Origin: Flavobacteriaceae bacterium
GTDB taxonomy: Bacteria > Bacteroidota > Bacteroidia > Flavobacteriales > Flavobacteriaceae
Assembly (NCBI GenBank): GCA_029243245.1
Contig: JAQWSK010000016.1
Span: 248,001 to 312,000, forward strand
DNA length: 64,000 nt
Direction of reading: 5' to 3'
Position numbers and translations under genes: made by a program
Part shown: positions 18,354 through 27,471 of the stretch, piece after piece
Layout: every line of letters starts with the position of its first letter
Position numbering within the stretch: the stretch's first letter is position 1
Notes under the pieces: model-generated
The model's database searches: none
What the model saw: only the letters and a program-made list of their open reading frames with translations
Told to the model about the DNA's origin: nothing

Positions 18354-19979
18354 ATGAATAATAGTAATATTAACATTCCATATCCTGTTAATGAGCCAAT
18401 TTTGGATTATGCCCCAGGAAGCAACGAAAGAAGATCTATTCTCAAAACTTATGATGATTTGTACAAAAATAAATCAACGATTTATCTTAAAATTAATGGT
18501 AAGGAAATTAAAGGAGATACTACAAAAACTATGAGTCCTCCTCATGATCACAAACATATATTAGGCGAATATCATACGGCTAACAAAAAGCAAGTCAATC
18601 AAGCTATAAATAGTGCTTTAAAAGCAAGGAAAAAATGGAGTCAAATGCATTGGACAAGAAGAGCATCTATTTTTCTTAAAGCTGCAGATTTAATAGCTGG
18701 CCCTTATAGAAGTAAAATAAATGCTGCAACAATGATAGCTCAATCTAAAACAGTTCATCAGGCTGAGATTGATGCTGCATGTGAATACATTGACTTTTTA
18801 AGATTCAATGCTTATTATTTACAAGAAATCTACCAGAATCAGCCTGAAAGTAGTCCAGGAATGTGGAATCAATTGCACTATCGACCTTTGGAGGGGTTTG
18901 TTTATTCAGTCTCACCCTTTAATTTTACCGCAATCTCAGGAAACCTATCTGCTAGTGCTGCATTAATGGGTAATGTAGTAGTTTGGAAGCCTAGTGATTA
19001 TCAAATTTTTTCAGCTCAAGTTGTAATGGAAATTTTTGAAAGAGCTGGGTTACCAAAAGGAGTTATTAATATGGTTATGGGAAATCCCGAAATGATAACC
19101 AATACTGTTTTAGCTTCAAAATATTTTGCAGGAATTCATTACACTGGATCAACTTTTGTTTTTCAAAATATTTGGGAAAAAATTGGAAAAAATATTTCAA
19201 ATTATAAAACTTATCCAAAAATTGTTGGAGAAACTGGAGGTAAGGATTTCATAATTGCACATCCAAGTGCAAAAATAAATGAAGTAGCAACTGCAATTGT
19301 TAGAGGAGCATTCGAATATCAAGGACAGAAATGTTCAGCAGCATCTAGAGTATATTTACCAAAATCAATAAGCAAGGATATTCTTTCTGAAGTGAAAAAA
19401 CAACTAGAAACTATTAAAATGGGGCCTCCTAATGATTTGAAAAATTATTTAAATGCAGTAATTCATGAAGAAGCTTTTAATAGAATTGTGCAATCAATTG
19501 AAAAAGTGAAATCTGATGATGATGCTGAAATTTATTATGGAGGAACATACGACAAAAGTGTAGGATATTTTATATCTCCTACTGTTGTAACAACATCTAA
19601 TCCAAATTATTTTTCAATGGAACAGGAACTATTCGGTCCTATAGTTACTGTCTATACATATTCTGACGAAAAATGGGAAGAAACTCTTGATTTAGTTGAC
19701 AGCACATCAATTTATGCACTTACCGGTGCAGTTTTTTCAGAAGATCGTTATGCAATTGACGAAGCTATAGTAGCTCTTGAAAATTGTGCTGGAAATTTTT
19801 ATTTAAATGACAAACCTACAGGAGCAGTAGTCGGACAGCAGCCATTTGGGGGAGCAAGAGCTTCTGGAACAAATGATAAAGCAGGTTCAATGTTTAATCT
19901 TTTACGCTGGGTATCTCCTAGAATGATTAAAGAAAATTTTGTGCCTGTAACAGATTATCGCTATCCTTTTTTAGGATAA
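18354..19979 (+). CDS. pruA: L-glutamate gamma-semialdehyde dehydrogenase (P5C dehydrogenase)
   Basis: NAD-dependent oxidation of pyrroline-5-carboxylate/glutamate semialdehyde to glutamate, the second step of proline catabolism. The aldehyde-dehydrogenase catalytic Cys lies in GQKCSAASRV (about residue 327) and the general-base Glu in VGETGGKDF (about 293). The N-terminus NIPYPVNEPILDYAPGS is typical of the stand-alone PruA of Bacteroidota. I use the ATG at 18354 (541 residues); the open frame begins with a TTG at 18333. No proline dehydrogenase is adjacent. Its last codons overlap the convergent rsmG by 19 bp. Confidence 0.93.
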   Translation: MNNSNINIPYPVNEPILDYAPGSNERRSILKTYDDLYKNKSTIYLKINGKEIKGDTTKTMSPPHDHKHILGEYHTANKKQVNQAINSALKARKKWSQMHWTRRASIFLKAADLIAGPYRSKINAATMIAQSKTVHQAEIDAACEYIDFLRFNAYYLQEIYQNQPESSPGMWNQLHYRPLEGFVYSVSPFNFTAISGNLSASAALMGNVVVWKPSDYQIFSAQVVMEIFERAGLPKGVINMVMGNPEMITNTVLASKYFAGIHYTGSTFVFQNIWEKIGKNISNYKTYPKIVGETGGKDFIIAHPSAKINEVATAIVRGAFEYQGQKCSAASRVYLPKSISKDILSEVKKQLETIKMGPPNDLKNYLNAVIHEEAFNRIVQSIEKVKSDDDAEIYYGGTYDKSVGYFISPTVVTTSNPNYFSMEQELFGPIVTVYTYSDEKWEETLDLVDSTSIYALTGAVFSEDRYAIDEAIVALENCAGNFYLNDKPTGAVVGQQPFGGARASGTNDKAGSMFNLLRWVSPRMIKENFVPVTDYRYPFLG

Positions 19980-20602
19980 ATTTCATCTTTAGAGAGGTAA
20001 ACTATTTTTTTTGTTTTAAAAAATTTAGAATCAAAGTAATTTGATAATGATATTTGTTTTGCTTTAGGAAATAAAGATAGTTCCTTATCTAAGTTACCCC
20101 CTTTAAGATATAAAATACCATTCTTTAGTTGATTAATCCCTTTAGACCTGATGTTTTTATATATAAGTGGAACAAAATCATTCATTTTTGTAACGGCTCT
20201 ACTTACTACAAAATCAACTTTGTTTTCAAAATCTTGTGCCCTTATATGGTGGGCAGTAATATTTTTCAAACCTAAAGTTTTACTTATTTCTTCTACCACT
20301 TTGATTTTTTTTCCGATACTATCAATCAAATAAAATCTGACCTGAGGAAAAAATATAGCTAAAGGTACCCCTGGAAACCCTCCTCCAGTTCCAACATCTA
20401 AAACTTCAGTGCCAAATTTAAAATTATAAAATTTTGCTATTCCCAATGAATGAATAATATGCTTTTCATACAAAAATTCAATATCCTTTCTTGAAATCAC
20501 ATTGATTTTAGAATTCCATTCTTTGTATAAAGTATTTAGTTGAGAATATTGCTCAATTTGTTCATAAGATAGATTAGGAAAGTATTGTTCTAAAAGATTC
20601 AA
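19961..20602 (-). CDS. rsmG: 16S rRNA (guanine527-N7)-methyltransferase
   Basis: Methylates G527 of 16S rRNA using SAM. Motifs are the conserved WNSKINVISRKD N-terminal block, the SAM-binding VLDVGTGGGFPGVPLA loop and VVSRAVTKM. The open frame extends to 20764, but those 54 residues are antisense to the upstream aminotransferase gene and unlike the family. I propose the TTG at 20602 (MNLLEQYFPNL, 213 residues), which leaves 64 bp to the divergent aminotransferase start. No ATG is available in that region, so the start is uncertain. The 3' end overlaps pruA by 19 bp. Confidence 0.9.
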   Translation of the reverse strand: MNLLEQYFPNLSYEQIEQYSQLNTLYKEWNSKINVISRKDIEFLYEKHIIHSLGIAKFYNFKFGTEVLDVGTGGGFPGVPLAIFFPQVRFYLIDSIGKKIKVVEEISKTLGLKNITAHHIRAQDFENKVDFVVSRAVTKMNDFVPLIYKNIRSKGINQLKNGILYLKGGNLDKELSLFPKAKQISLSNYFDSKFFKTKKIVYLSKDEIYPKKG

Positions 20603-20666
20603 AAGATTATTTTTGGCTAAAATATGAATGGGGCTTGACCCTATCAAATTAATAGTCTTATTTTTT

Positions 20667-21854
20667 ATGAAAATTTTATCTGACAGAATAAATAACTTAC
20701 CTGTTTCTGCAACTCTTGAAATGGCAGCAAAGGCACGAGAGTTAAAAGAAAAAGGAAATGACATTATTGGGTTAAGTTTAGGTGAGCCTGACTTTAATAC
20801 ACCTGAATTTATAAAAGAGGCGGCTATCCAGGCAGTGCAAGATAATTATAATTCTTATACACCTGTTGATGGGTACCCTGCACTAAAGAGATCTATAAGT
20901 AGAAAGTTTAAACGTGATAATAATTTAAATTATGATTTAAACCAAATTGTGGTTTCTACTGGAGCTAAACAATCCATAGCTAACGCATCTATGGTATTAC
21001 TGAATCCTGGAGATGAAGTTCTTTTACCTGCACCATATTGGGTAAGTTATTCTGCTATAGTAACATTGTCAGAAGCAAAATCTGTTGTAATTCCATCAAG
21101 CATAGAAACCGATTTTAAAATAACACCAGATCAACTTGAAAAAGCAATTACCTCAAAAACTAAAATGGTAATATTTAATTCGCCTAATAATCCAAGTGGT
21201 TCAGTATATACTGAAACCGAGTATAGAGAACTGGCAAAAGTCTTAGAAAAATTTCCTAAAGTATACATTATTTCAGATGAGATATATGAGCACATAAATT
21301 ATGGAGAGCCTATATTCAGCTTTGCTTCAATCACTGAAATGTACGATCGAACTATAACTGTAAATGGTGTCGCTAAAGCTTTTGCAATGACTGGATGGAG
21401 AATCGGCTATATAGGAGCACCTAGTTGGATTGCCAAGGCCTGTAATAAAATGCAGGGGCAAATAACTAGTGGAGCAAATTGCATAGCTCAAAGAGCTACT
21501 ATAGCCGCATTAGACGCACCTGTAAGTAAAATAAAGTACATGATTGATGAATTTAAAAACAGACGAAAGTTAATTATAAGTTTATTAGAAGAAATCAATG
21601 GTTTTAAATTAAATAAACCAAAGGGAGCATTTTATGTGTTTCCTGATATTTCATACTATTTTGGAAAAACCATTAATAGTGTTACTATAAAAAACTCTTC
21701 AGATTTCTCTTTGTTTTTATTAGAGATGGCTCATGTGGCTACCGTCAGTGGAGATGCTTTTGGAAGTCCTAATTGTATTAGAATTTCTTATGCCGCATCA
21801 GTACAGCAGATTAAAAAAGCTTGTTCTTTAATAAAAGAATCGCTGTCAAAATGA
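20667..21854 (+). CDS. Aspartate-type aminotransferase (class I/II, PLP)
   Basis: PLP-dependent transaminase of the aspartate aminotransferase Ib type, 395 residues from the ATG at 20667 (MKILSDRINNLPVSATL). Motifs are NSPNNPSG, the Asp/Tyr cofactor contact in ISDEIYEH, and the Schiff-base lysine in NGVAKAFAMTGWRIGY, followed by a C-terminal RISYA for substrate carboxylate binding. It probably moves amino groups between aspartate or aromatic amino acids and 2-oxoglutarate. It is convergent with the phe/tyr operon with only 9 bp between stops. The open frame back to 20628 is antisense to the rsmG region and is not used. Confidence 0.92.
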   Translation: MKILSDRINNLPVSATLEMAAKARELKEKGNDIIGLSLGEPDFNTPEFIKEAAIQAVQDNYNSYTPVDGYPALKRSISRKFKRDNNLNYDLNQIVVSTGAKQSIANASMVLLNPGDEVLLPAPYWVSYSAIVTLSEAKSVVIPSSIETDFKITPDQLEKAITSKTKMVIFNSPNNPSGSVYTETEYRELAKVLEKFPKVYIISDEIYEHINYGEPIFSFASITEMYDRTITVNGVAKAFAMTGWRIGYIGAPSWIAKACNKMQGQITSGANCIAQRATIAALDAPVSKIKYMIDEFKNRRKLIISLLEEINGFKLNKPKGAFYVFPDISYYFGKTINSVTIKNSSDFSLFLLEMAHVATVSGDAFGSPNCIRISYAASVQQIKKACSLIKESLSK

Positions 21855-21863
21855 ATGAGATAC

Positions 21864-22946
21864 TTAACTATTAAAAATAGTTTCTTGATGATTTATAGAT
21901 TCTTGATGAATTGCTTTAAAAATTCTTAAAATAAATTCTTCACTTAAATCTCTTTCCTCTCCTTCAAGTATCATTTTTCCTAGAATTTCATTCCACCTTT
22001 TATTTTGAAGAACTGCAACATTTTTTGTCTTTTTTAACTCACCAATACTTTCAGCAACTTTCATTCTATCACCCAGTAAGTCTAGCAGTGTTTGATCAAT
22101 CACATCAATTTTTGCTCTTAGATTTTTCAATCCGCTTTGATAGCCCTCTTCTGTCGTTGTTAACTTTCTAATTCTCCAATCTTTCATATACTGAATCAAA
22201 GTTTTAGGAGTAATTTGTTGCTTTGCATCACTCCACGCATTGTCGGGGTCACAATGTGATTCAACCATAAGACCATCAAAATTTAAATCTAATGCCCTTT
22301 GACTAATCTCAAAAATAAGGTCTCTTCTACCCGAAATATGAGAAGGATCACATATTATTGGTAAATCTGGGAATTTATTTTGTAATTCAATTGCGATTTG
22401 CCACTCAGGTTGATTTCTAAACTTCGACTTACCTGAAGTTGAAAAACCACGATGAATAACACCTAGTTTTTTAATATCAGATTTATATAATCTTTCAATA
22501 CCTCCAAGCCATAAATCAAGATCTGGATTCACAGGGTTTTTTACCAAAACAATTTTATCAGTTCCATTCAAAGCATCAGCAATTTCCTGGACTATAAATG
22601 GACTTACTGTTGATCTTGCTCCAATCCACAAAACATCAACATCAGCCTCTAATGCAAGTTTACAATGATGTGAATTGGCAACTTCAGTAGCTATCAATAA
22701 ACCTGTTTGCTCTTTAACTTTTTTAAGCCATCCTAATCCAATAGCTCCAACACCTTCAAAATTACCTGGTCGAGTTCTGGGCTTCCAAATTCCAGATCTG
22801 AAAATAGTAACATCTGTGTCTTTTAATTCATGAGCTGATTTTAAAACTTGTTCTTCGGTTTCAGCACTACATGGCCCTGCAATAACTAAAGGATGTTCAA
22901 GTTCAAAATCTATAAGCCATTTTTTTAAATTAGTTTCATTTTTCAT
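21864..22946 (-). CDS. Bifunctional DAHP synthase / chorismate mutase
   Basis: Fusion of 3-deoxy-7-phosphoheptulonate synthase (about residues 1-260, KDO8P-type fold) with an AroQ-class chorismate mutase at the C-terminus (about 270-355). The synthase carries VIAGPCSAETEEQ, FRSGIWKPRTRPG and IICDPSHISGRRDL. The mutase begins LRAKIDVIDQTLLDLLGDRM. It joins entry to the shikimate pathway with the branch point to Phe and Tyr in one protein. The mutase domain may also serve as the feedback sensor for prephenate, as in related fusions. It is the last gene of the pheA-aminotransferase-tyrA operon, 16 bp after tyrA. Confidence 0.94.
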   Translation of the reverse strand: MKNETNLKKWLIDFELEHPLVIAGPCSAETEEQVLKSAHELKDTDVTIFRSGIWKPRTRPGNFEGVGAIGLGWLKKVKEQTGLLIATEVANSHHCKLALEADVDVLWIGARSTVSPFIVQEIADALNGTDKIVLVKNPVNPDLDLWLGGIERLYKSDIKKLGVIHRGFSTSGKSKFRNQPEWQIAIELQNKFPDLPIICDPSHISGRRDLIFEISQRALDLNFDGLMVESHCDPDNAWSDAKQQITPKTLIQYMKDWRIRKLTTTEEGYQSGLKNLRAKIDVIDQTLLDLLGDRMKVAESIGELKKTKNVAVLQNKRWNEILGKMILEGEERDLSEEFILRIFKAIHQESINHQETIFNS

Positions 22947-22962
22947 TTTAATATTTTTTTAT

Positions 22963-23820
22963 TTAATCTTCAGTTTTAATTCCTTTCAAGACTTTTTTAA
23001 TAGCATTAGTCTTTTCAATTGTTTCATATATCTTTTTATAATTTTCTTTTTCTAAAAGAAATTTAAATTCCTCTAGATTAGATAGATAATGCTTTAATGT
23101 TTCAAGAATATTCTCTTTGTTCTCTTCAAAAATAGAACTCCATGTATCTGGAGAACTTTTTGCAAGTCTTACAGTTGATGCAAATCCACTTCCAGCCATA
23201 GCAAAAATAGCAGATTCGTCTTTTTCTTTTTCTAAGACTGTTTGTCCGAGAATAAAAGAAGAGATATGAGACAAATGTGAGACATAAGCAATATGTTTAT
23301 CATGATCCTCAGGATTCATTTCCTTCAAAACCATTCCAATAGACTTAAACCAACCCAAAGCCCAATTTAATAGATTATTGTCAGTTTTACCTGATTCACA
23401 TATTATTTGAACTTTACCATCAAATAAATTTTTATTTGCAGCAAATGGTCCCGAAAACTCAGTACCAGCTATAGGGTGTGTAGCTAGAAATTGAGAGCGT
23501 TTAGGGTGAGAAGAAATAGTTCTACAAATTCTAGATTTTGTAGAGCCAAAATCAATTACAAGTGTTTTATCACTCACTGAGTCTAGAACAGAAGGGAGCT
23601 GGTTAGTAATTTGTTTAACTGGGTAAGCAAGTAAAAGAACATCAAGATCAGTAAAATCATTTTCTAAAATAATTTCATCAATTAACCCTGTATCAAGTGC
23701 TTGATTTAGATGTAACTCTGAAGAGTCATAACCCAAAATTATTACGTTTTTAATCGTTTTTCTTAACTGTATAGCCAAAGAACCTCCAATCAAACCAATA
23801 CCTGCAACCCCTACTCTCAT
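22963..23820 (-). CDS. tyrA: Prephenate dehydrogenase
   Basis: NAD(P)-dependent oxidative decarboxylation of prephenate to 4-hydroxyphenylpyruvate for tyrosine. The Rossmann motif GIGLIGGS begins at residue 7, the catalytic His is in ATHPIAGTEFSG, and HKHIAYVSHLSHISSF is the helical dimer domain. It has 285 residues and no chorismate-mutase or ACT fusion. It follows the aminotransferase with a 2-bp gap and precedes the DAHP synthase/mutase gene. Confidence 0.95.
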   Translation of the reverse strand: MRVGVAGIGLIGGSLAIQLRKTIKNVIILGYDSSELHLNQALDTGLIDEIILENDFTDLDVLLLAYPVKQITNQLPSVLDSVSDKTLVIDFGSTKSRICRTISSHPKRSQFLATHPIAGTEFSGPFAANKNLFDGKVQIICESGKTDNNLLNWALGWFKSIGMVLKEMNPEDHDKHIAYVSHLSHISSFILGQTVLEKEKDESAIFAMAGSGFASTVRLAKSSPDTWSSIFEENKENILETLKHYLSNLEEFKFLLEKENYKKIYETIEKTNAIKKVLKGIKTED

Positions 23821-23822
23821 AA

Positions 23823-24977
23823 TTACAAACGGTTAAGTGCTTCTTTTAATTTTGTTTTCTCTATACATAATGAAATTCTTATATATCTATCTCCTTGTGA
23901 TCCAAATATTTTACCAGGAGTTATAAAAATATTTTTTTCATAAAGCAATTCATCTAGTAAAACATCTGGATTTTCAATACTATCTGGAAGCTTTGCCCAA
24001 ACAAAAAGACCAACAGCATTTTTGTCACAAATAGTATTTAATTTTTCTGCTATTTTCCATGCGATCTCTCTTCGTTCAATATATATTTTATTTAAATTAT
24101 CAAACCATTCATTACTCAGTCCCAATGCTTTAATGGCGCCTTTTTGAATGCCATAAAACATTCCTGAATCCATATTAGACTTAATCTTTAATACTGATTT
24201 AATATTAAAGGAATTTCCAAGTAACATTCCTACTCTCCATCCAGCCATATTAAATGATTTACTTACGGAATTAAGCTCCATACCAACTTCCAAAGCACCT
24301 TTTCTTGACAAGAAGCTTCTTGGAAATTTAGTTAGTATAAAACTATAGGGGTTATCATTAACTATTAAAATTTTATTTTTTTTGGCAAATAAAATAATTT
24401 CATCAAAAAAACTATCATCTGCTTCAGCTCCTGTAGGCATATGAGGATAGTTCATCCACATTATCTTAACTTTGGATAAATCCATTTCCTTCAACTTCTT
24501 AATGTCAGGCAACCACCTATTAGATTCTTTCAAATCATATGAAATCGGTTTTGCTTCTAACAAATTTGTGACTGAAGAATAAGTAGGGTATCCTGGATTA
24601 GGTATTAATACATGATCCCCAGGGTTTAAAAAAGCCATACTTATATGCATTACACCCTCTTTAGATCCAATTAATGGGAGAACTTCACTATCTGAATTTA
24701 AAATTACATTATAGTGTGATTTATAAAAATCAGAAATGGCTTGTCTTAATTCAGGGATACCTTGATAGCTCTGATACTGATGTGCTTGAGGATGATTAAT
24801 ACTCTCCCATAAAGAAGAAATAACGTCTTTAGAAGGAAATAAATCAGGACTTCCAATTCCCATATTTATAATTGGTTTTCCCATTTTAATAAGTGAATTA
24901 ACCTCTCTCAGCTTGGCAGAAAAATAGTACTCTTTAACGCTATTCAATCTATTTGCAGTCATATTACTTTTTTCCAT
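23823..24977 (-). CDS. Class I/II aminotransferase, probably aromatic amino acid
   Basis: PLP-dependent transaminase of 384 residues. Motifs are NYPHMPTG, the cofactor contact VNDNPYSF, the Schiff-base lysine in NSVSKSFNMAGWRVGM and the carboxylate-binding RISLC near the end. Its place between pheA and tyrA makes transamination of phenylpyruvate and hydroxyphenylpyruvate its probable job; this is inferred from context and not from the sequence. The first bases overlap the end of pheA by 14 bp. An in-frame ATG at residue 6 (MTANRLNSV) is an alternative start. Confidence 0.88.
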   Translation of the reverse strand: MEKSNMTANRLNSVKEYYFSAKLREVNSLIKMGKPIINMGIGSPDLFPSKDVISSLWESINHPQAHQYQSYQGIPELRQAISDFYKSHYNVILNSDSEVLPLIGSKEGVMHISMAFLNPGDHVLIPNPGYPTYSSVTNLLEAKPISYDLKESNRWLPDIKKLKEMDLSKVKIMWMNYPHMPTGAEADDSFFDEIILFAKKNKILIVNDNPYSFILTKFPRSFLSRKGALEVGMELNSVSKSFNMAGWRVGMLLGNSFNIKSVLKIKSNMDSGMFYGIQKGAIKALGLSNEWFDNLNKIYIERREIAWKIAEKLNTICDKNAVGLFVWAKLPDSIENPDVLLDELLYEKNIFITPGKIFGSQGDRYIRISLCIEKTKLKEALNRL

Positions 24978-25794
24978 TACTATACTTGCCTAAAACTTTA
25001 ACCTCCAATGCCATAATTTCTAAGATAGATTGTGCTTTTTCAAAAAAAGTTGAAGAATCAAAAGTCACATCAACAAAAAAAGAATACTTCCCTGGTGTTT
25101 CTATTATTGGAAGAGACTGAATCTTTGTTAAGTTTAGTTTACAATCACTCATAACGTTTAAAACAGTCGCTAAACTTCCTCGTTTATGATCCAAAATAAA
25201 TTTTAAAGCAGCTTTATTATAATTAACTGTTTTTGAAGGTGATTCCTTTTGAACAATAACAAAACGAGTTACATTATTATTAATAGTTTGTATAGATTCT
25301 TCAAGTATATTCAAATTATAAAGATCAGCAGCAACATTGCTTGCAATAGCTGCTCTTTTATATATTGTCTTATCATAAATTTCCCTAGCTGAGTCAGCAG
25401 TATCGTCAGATTCAACTAATTTTATGTGAGGATATCTTGAAAAAAAGTCTTTGCACTGTAAAAGTGCCATAGGGTGAGAATGAACTTCAAAAATTTCTTC
25501 AATATTTTGACCAGGTAAAGCCAATAGAGAGTGCTGAATTTGATAATAATATTCACCAACTATTTGAAGATTATTTTGATCAATTAATGCATAATTCGGT
25601 ATTATAGATCCTGCTATTGAATTTTCAATGGCCATAACACCTTGATATGAATGTTTTTTTAAAATTGAATCCACCAATTCATCAAAAGTACTACAGCAAT
25701 GTATATTAATGTTTTTATTAAAGTAAGATTTAGCAACCACATCATGAAATGAGCCCTCTACTCCTTGAATCGCTATTTTATTTATATCTATCAT
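24964..25794 (-). CDS. pheA: Prephenate dehydratase with ACT domain
   Basis: Converts prephenate to phenylpyruvate for phenylalanine synthesis. The 276 residues comprise a periplasmic-binding-like catalytic core (about 1-180: IAIQGVEGSFHD and the NNNVTRFVIV motif containing the catalytic TRF) and a C-terminal ACT domain. In the ACT domain the effector-binding GALV/ESRP-type motifs read GSLA and IQSLP. Phe feedback through the ACT domain is likely. The start codon lies 4 nt after the T-run of the attenuator terminator, so reading into this gene requires antitermination. It is the first gene of the phe/tyr operon. Confidence 0.95.
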   Translation of the reverse strand: MIDINKIAIQGVEGSFHDVVAKSYFNKNINIHCCSTFDELVDSILKKHSYQGVMAIENSIAGSIIPNYALIDQNNLQIVGEYYYQIQHSLLALPGQNIEEIFEVHSHPMALLQCKDFFSRYPHIKLVESDDTADSAREIYDKTIYKRAAIASNVAADLYNLNILEESIQTINNNVTRFVIVQKESPSKTVNYNKAALKFILDHKRGSLATVLNVMSDCKLNLTKIQSLPIIETPGKYSFFVDVTFDSSTFFEKAQSILEIMALEVKVLGKYSNGKK

Positions 25795-25798
25795 ATAA

Positions 25799-25827
25799 CA
25801 AAAAAAAGTCCTGATTTATTCAGGACT
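25799..25827 (-). terminator. phe/tyr attenuator terminator
   Basis: On the minus strand, AGTCCTGA (25827-25820) pairs perfectly with TCAGGACT (25814-25807) around a 5-nt loop, followed by a run of T reaching the pheA start region. The T-run ends about 7 nt before the pheA ATG at 25794. Its position after a Phe/Tyr-rich leader peptide makes it an attenuator. Confidence 0.88.
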
Positions 25828-25861
25828 GTATGTGTATCTATTTATCTTTTTACAATGCCCC

Positions 25862-25918
25862 TCATTCTTCTGAAAAGAAGTAGAAAAAGTTGTTATAGTA
25901 AAAAAAATTAGTTTTCAT
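25862..25918 (-). CDS. Phe/Tyr leader peptide
   Basis: An 18-codon frame, MKTNFFYYNNFFYFFSEE, encoded upstream of pheA between promoter and attenuator. Nine of the 18 residues are Phe (6) or Tyr (3), in the runs FFYY and FFYFF, so ribosome stalling would report on both Phe- and Tyr-tRNA charging. It resembles pheL-type leaders in concept, but its mixed Phe/Tyr content matches the operon, which makes both amino acids. The stop codon is TGA at 25864-25862. The nearby CTTCT/AGAAG pairing (within about 25866-25880) may be part of the 1:2 hairpin. Confidence 0.88.
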   Translation of the reverse strand: MKTNFFYYNNFFYFFSEE

Positions 25919-25935
25919 TTATTTTTTTATTACTG

Positions 25936-25966
25936 CAAATTTAAAATCACTTTTGAAATAAACAAA
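25936..25966 (-). promoter_or_regulatory. Promoter of the phe/tyr operon (TTTG-N19-TAAATTTG)
   Basis: On the minus strand, TTTG (25966-25963), 19 nt, then TAAATTTG (25943-25936). This is a full Bacteroidota promoter with the same spacing as the trp promoter. The leader-peptide ATG is 17 nt downstream of the -7 element. Confidence 0.8.
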
Positions 25967-26065
25967 TTTTTAATTGATATTTCGCAATATATTCATAGAT
26001 AACCATCAAATTAAGTGTGTTTTTAGAATAAGAGGACCAAAAAACTAAGTAAAAGTTGGCTTTCA

Positions 26066-26491
26066 CTATATTTTTTTTCCATTTAAAAATACTGTATAAT
26101 TAATTTTAGCCGTATGCTCTAAAGTTTTGGAAACTGAACAATACTTTTCAAATGATAAATCTACAGCTCGTTGTGCCTTTTCAGGTAAAAAATCTCCTTC
26201 TAAAATAACCTTAACATTAATTGTATGAAATAAAGCTGGAATTACACCTGGAGTTCTTTCTCCATTCACTTCCATCTTTATAGAGGTTGGCGTAATTTTT
26301 TGTTTACTCAAAATTGCAACTACATCAATACTGCTACATCCTGCCAAACCCATAAGTAATAATTCCATTGGACTAATTCCTTTTACACTTCCTTCAGTTT
26401 TAGAGTTATTGTCTAATAAAACTCTATGTCCATTTGAATTAGCTGCTTCAAATAAATAATCGTTATTTATTCTTTCTACTATTACTTTCAT
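26066..26491 (-). CDS. OsmC/Ohr-family peroxide-detoxifying protein
   Basis: OsmC-family protein of 141 residues, thought to reduce organic or other hydroperoxides through two cysteines: one in LAGCSSIDVV and one in FEKYCSVSKTL. Both are present. I start it at 26491 (MKVIVERINNDYLF); the frame is open to 26521 but that overlaps the upstream gene. It is the last gene of the metK-metY-metX-like operon, 10 bp after the acyltransferase-like gene, so it probably shares the SAM-II riboswitch. Why a thiol peroxidase belongs with methionine synthesis is not shown by the sequence; protection of thiols is a plausible link. Confidence 0.88.
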   Translation of the reverse strand: MKVIVERINNDYLFEAANSNGHRVLLDNNSKTEGSVKGISPMELLLMGLAGCSSIDVVAILSKQKITPTSIKMEVNGERTPGVIPALFHTINVKVILEGDFLPEKAQRAVDLSFEKYCSVSKTLEHTAKINYTVFLNGKKI

Positions 26492-26501
26492 TTTAATTAA
26501 T

Positions 26502-27458
26502 TTATTTTTTAAAAATAGCACTTAAAATAGTTTCTACCTGCTTATTTTCAATTAAAAAGGCATCATGACCATGAACAGATTTTATTTCAGAATAAGAACA
26601 TTTTTTTTCTAATTTTTTAAGTCTTTCAAACGTAATCTTATCTTCATTAGCTATGAATAACAAATCAGAATCAACAGAAATAAGGTGAATTTCTGCTGAT
26701 ATAGGTTTAATTAAAGCATCAAAATTCTGATTATTTCTTAAAATATCAATAGTCCCAAGTAAATGATTAACAGTTAGATATCCGTTAAAAGTAAATCTGT
26801 CTTTTAATACTTGACCATGATGTAATAACCAACTTTCAATATTAAATATATCACTTTGTTCATTTTTACTCCTTGCAAATCGCCTACTAAATGATTCTGG
26901 CGTTCTATATAATAACATTGCATGCATCCTAGCATCTCTAATAGGATCGTTTGAATTATTTAATATTATATTTTGAACAAATGTATTTGCTATTAGCCAA
27001 TCTGTTGATTTCCAATCCGAAGCAATGGGTATTAAGTTTTTACATAGTTTAGGTGATAATACTGCCATTTCCCATGAAATTCCTCCTCCAATTGAACCTC
27101 CTATTACTGCATATAAATTAGTAATTCCTAATTGTTTTAGTCCATTTATAAAAAGTTTTGCAATATGTCCAGTGTGAATTTTTTCAATAAATTCCCACTT
27201 ATAGGTATCAATTCCATTTCCAGGTATGTTAAATGAAATTATAGTATATATATTTGTATCAATAGCTTTATTAGGTCCTACTATCTCATTCCACCAACCA
27301 TCAACACCAGAAAATATAGCATTTGCTGTCAAAGGATGATTAATCAAAACAATAGGGGCTGTGCCGATTTTTGGACCAATCAAATAATAAGTTAGAGGGA
27401 CTTTAATTTGTCCCTCTAAAATATCAACATCTAAAGAATTTAATTGTTTTGGATCCAA
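26502..27458 (-). CDS. MetX-like alpha/beta hydrolase (homoserine acyltransferase family)
   Basis: Alpha/beta-hydrolase-fold protein of 318 residues related to homoserine O-acetyltransferase. The nucleophile serine lies in IGGSIGGGISWEMA. The acid and His of the triad are likely in SVDSDLLFIA and SVHGHDAFLIEN, the latter matching the MetX C-terminus. It is somewhat shorter than typical MetX, and the early GxxLPL-type block is diverged. Its position directly after metY (O-acetylhomoserine sulfhydrylase) supports acetylation of homoserine, giving the substrate of MetY. Another acyl group or an accessory hydrolase role is possible. Confidence 0.8.
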   Translation of the reverse strand: MDPKQLNSLDVDILEGQIKVPLTYYLIGPKIGTAPIVLINHPLTANAIFSGVDGWWNEIVGPNKAIDTNIYTIISFNIPGNGIDTYKWEFIEKIHTGHIAKLFINGLKQLGITNLYAVIGGSIGGGISWEMAVLSPKLCKNLIPIASDWKSTDWLIANTFVQNIILNNSNDPIRDARMHAMLLYRTPESFSRRFARSKNEQSDIFNIESWLLHHGQVLKDRFTFNGYLTVNHLLGTIDILRNNQNFDALIKPISAEIHLISVDSDLLFIANEDKITFERLKKLEKKCSYSEIKSVHGHDAFLIENKQVETILSAIFKK

Positions 27459-27471
27459 TTTAATAATCTAA

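Noticed and set aside
20604-20764. N-terminal 54-residue extension of RsmG
   Set aside because: It is antisense to the start of the divergent aminotransferase and unlike the family; a TTG start at 20602 fits better.
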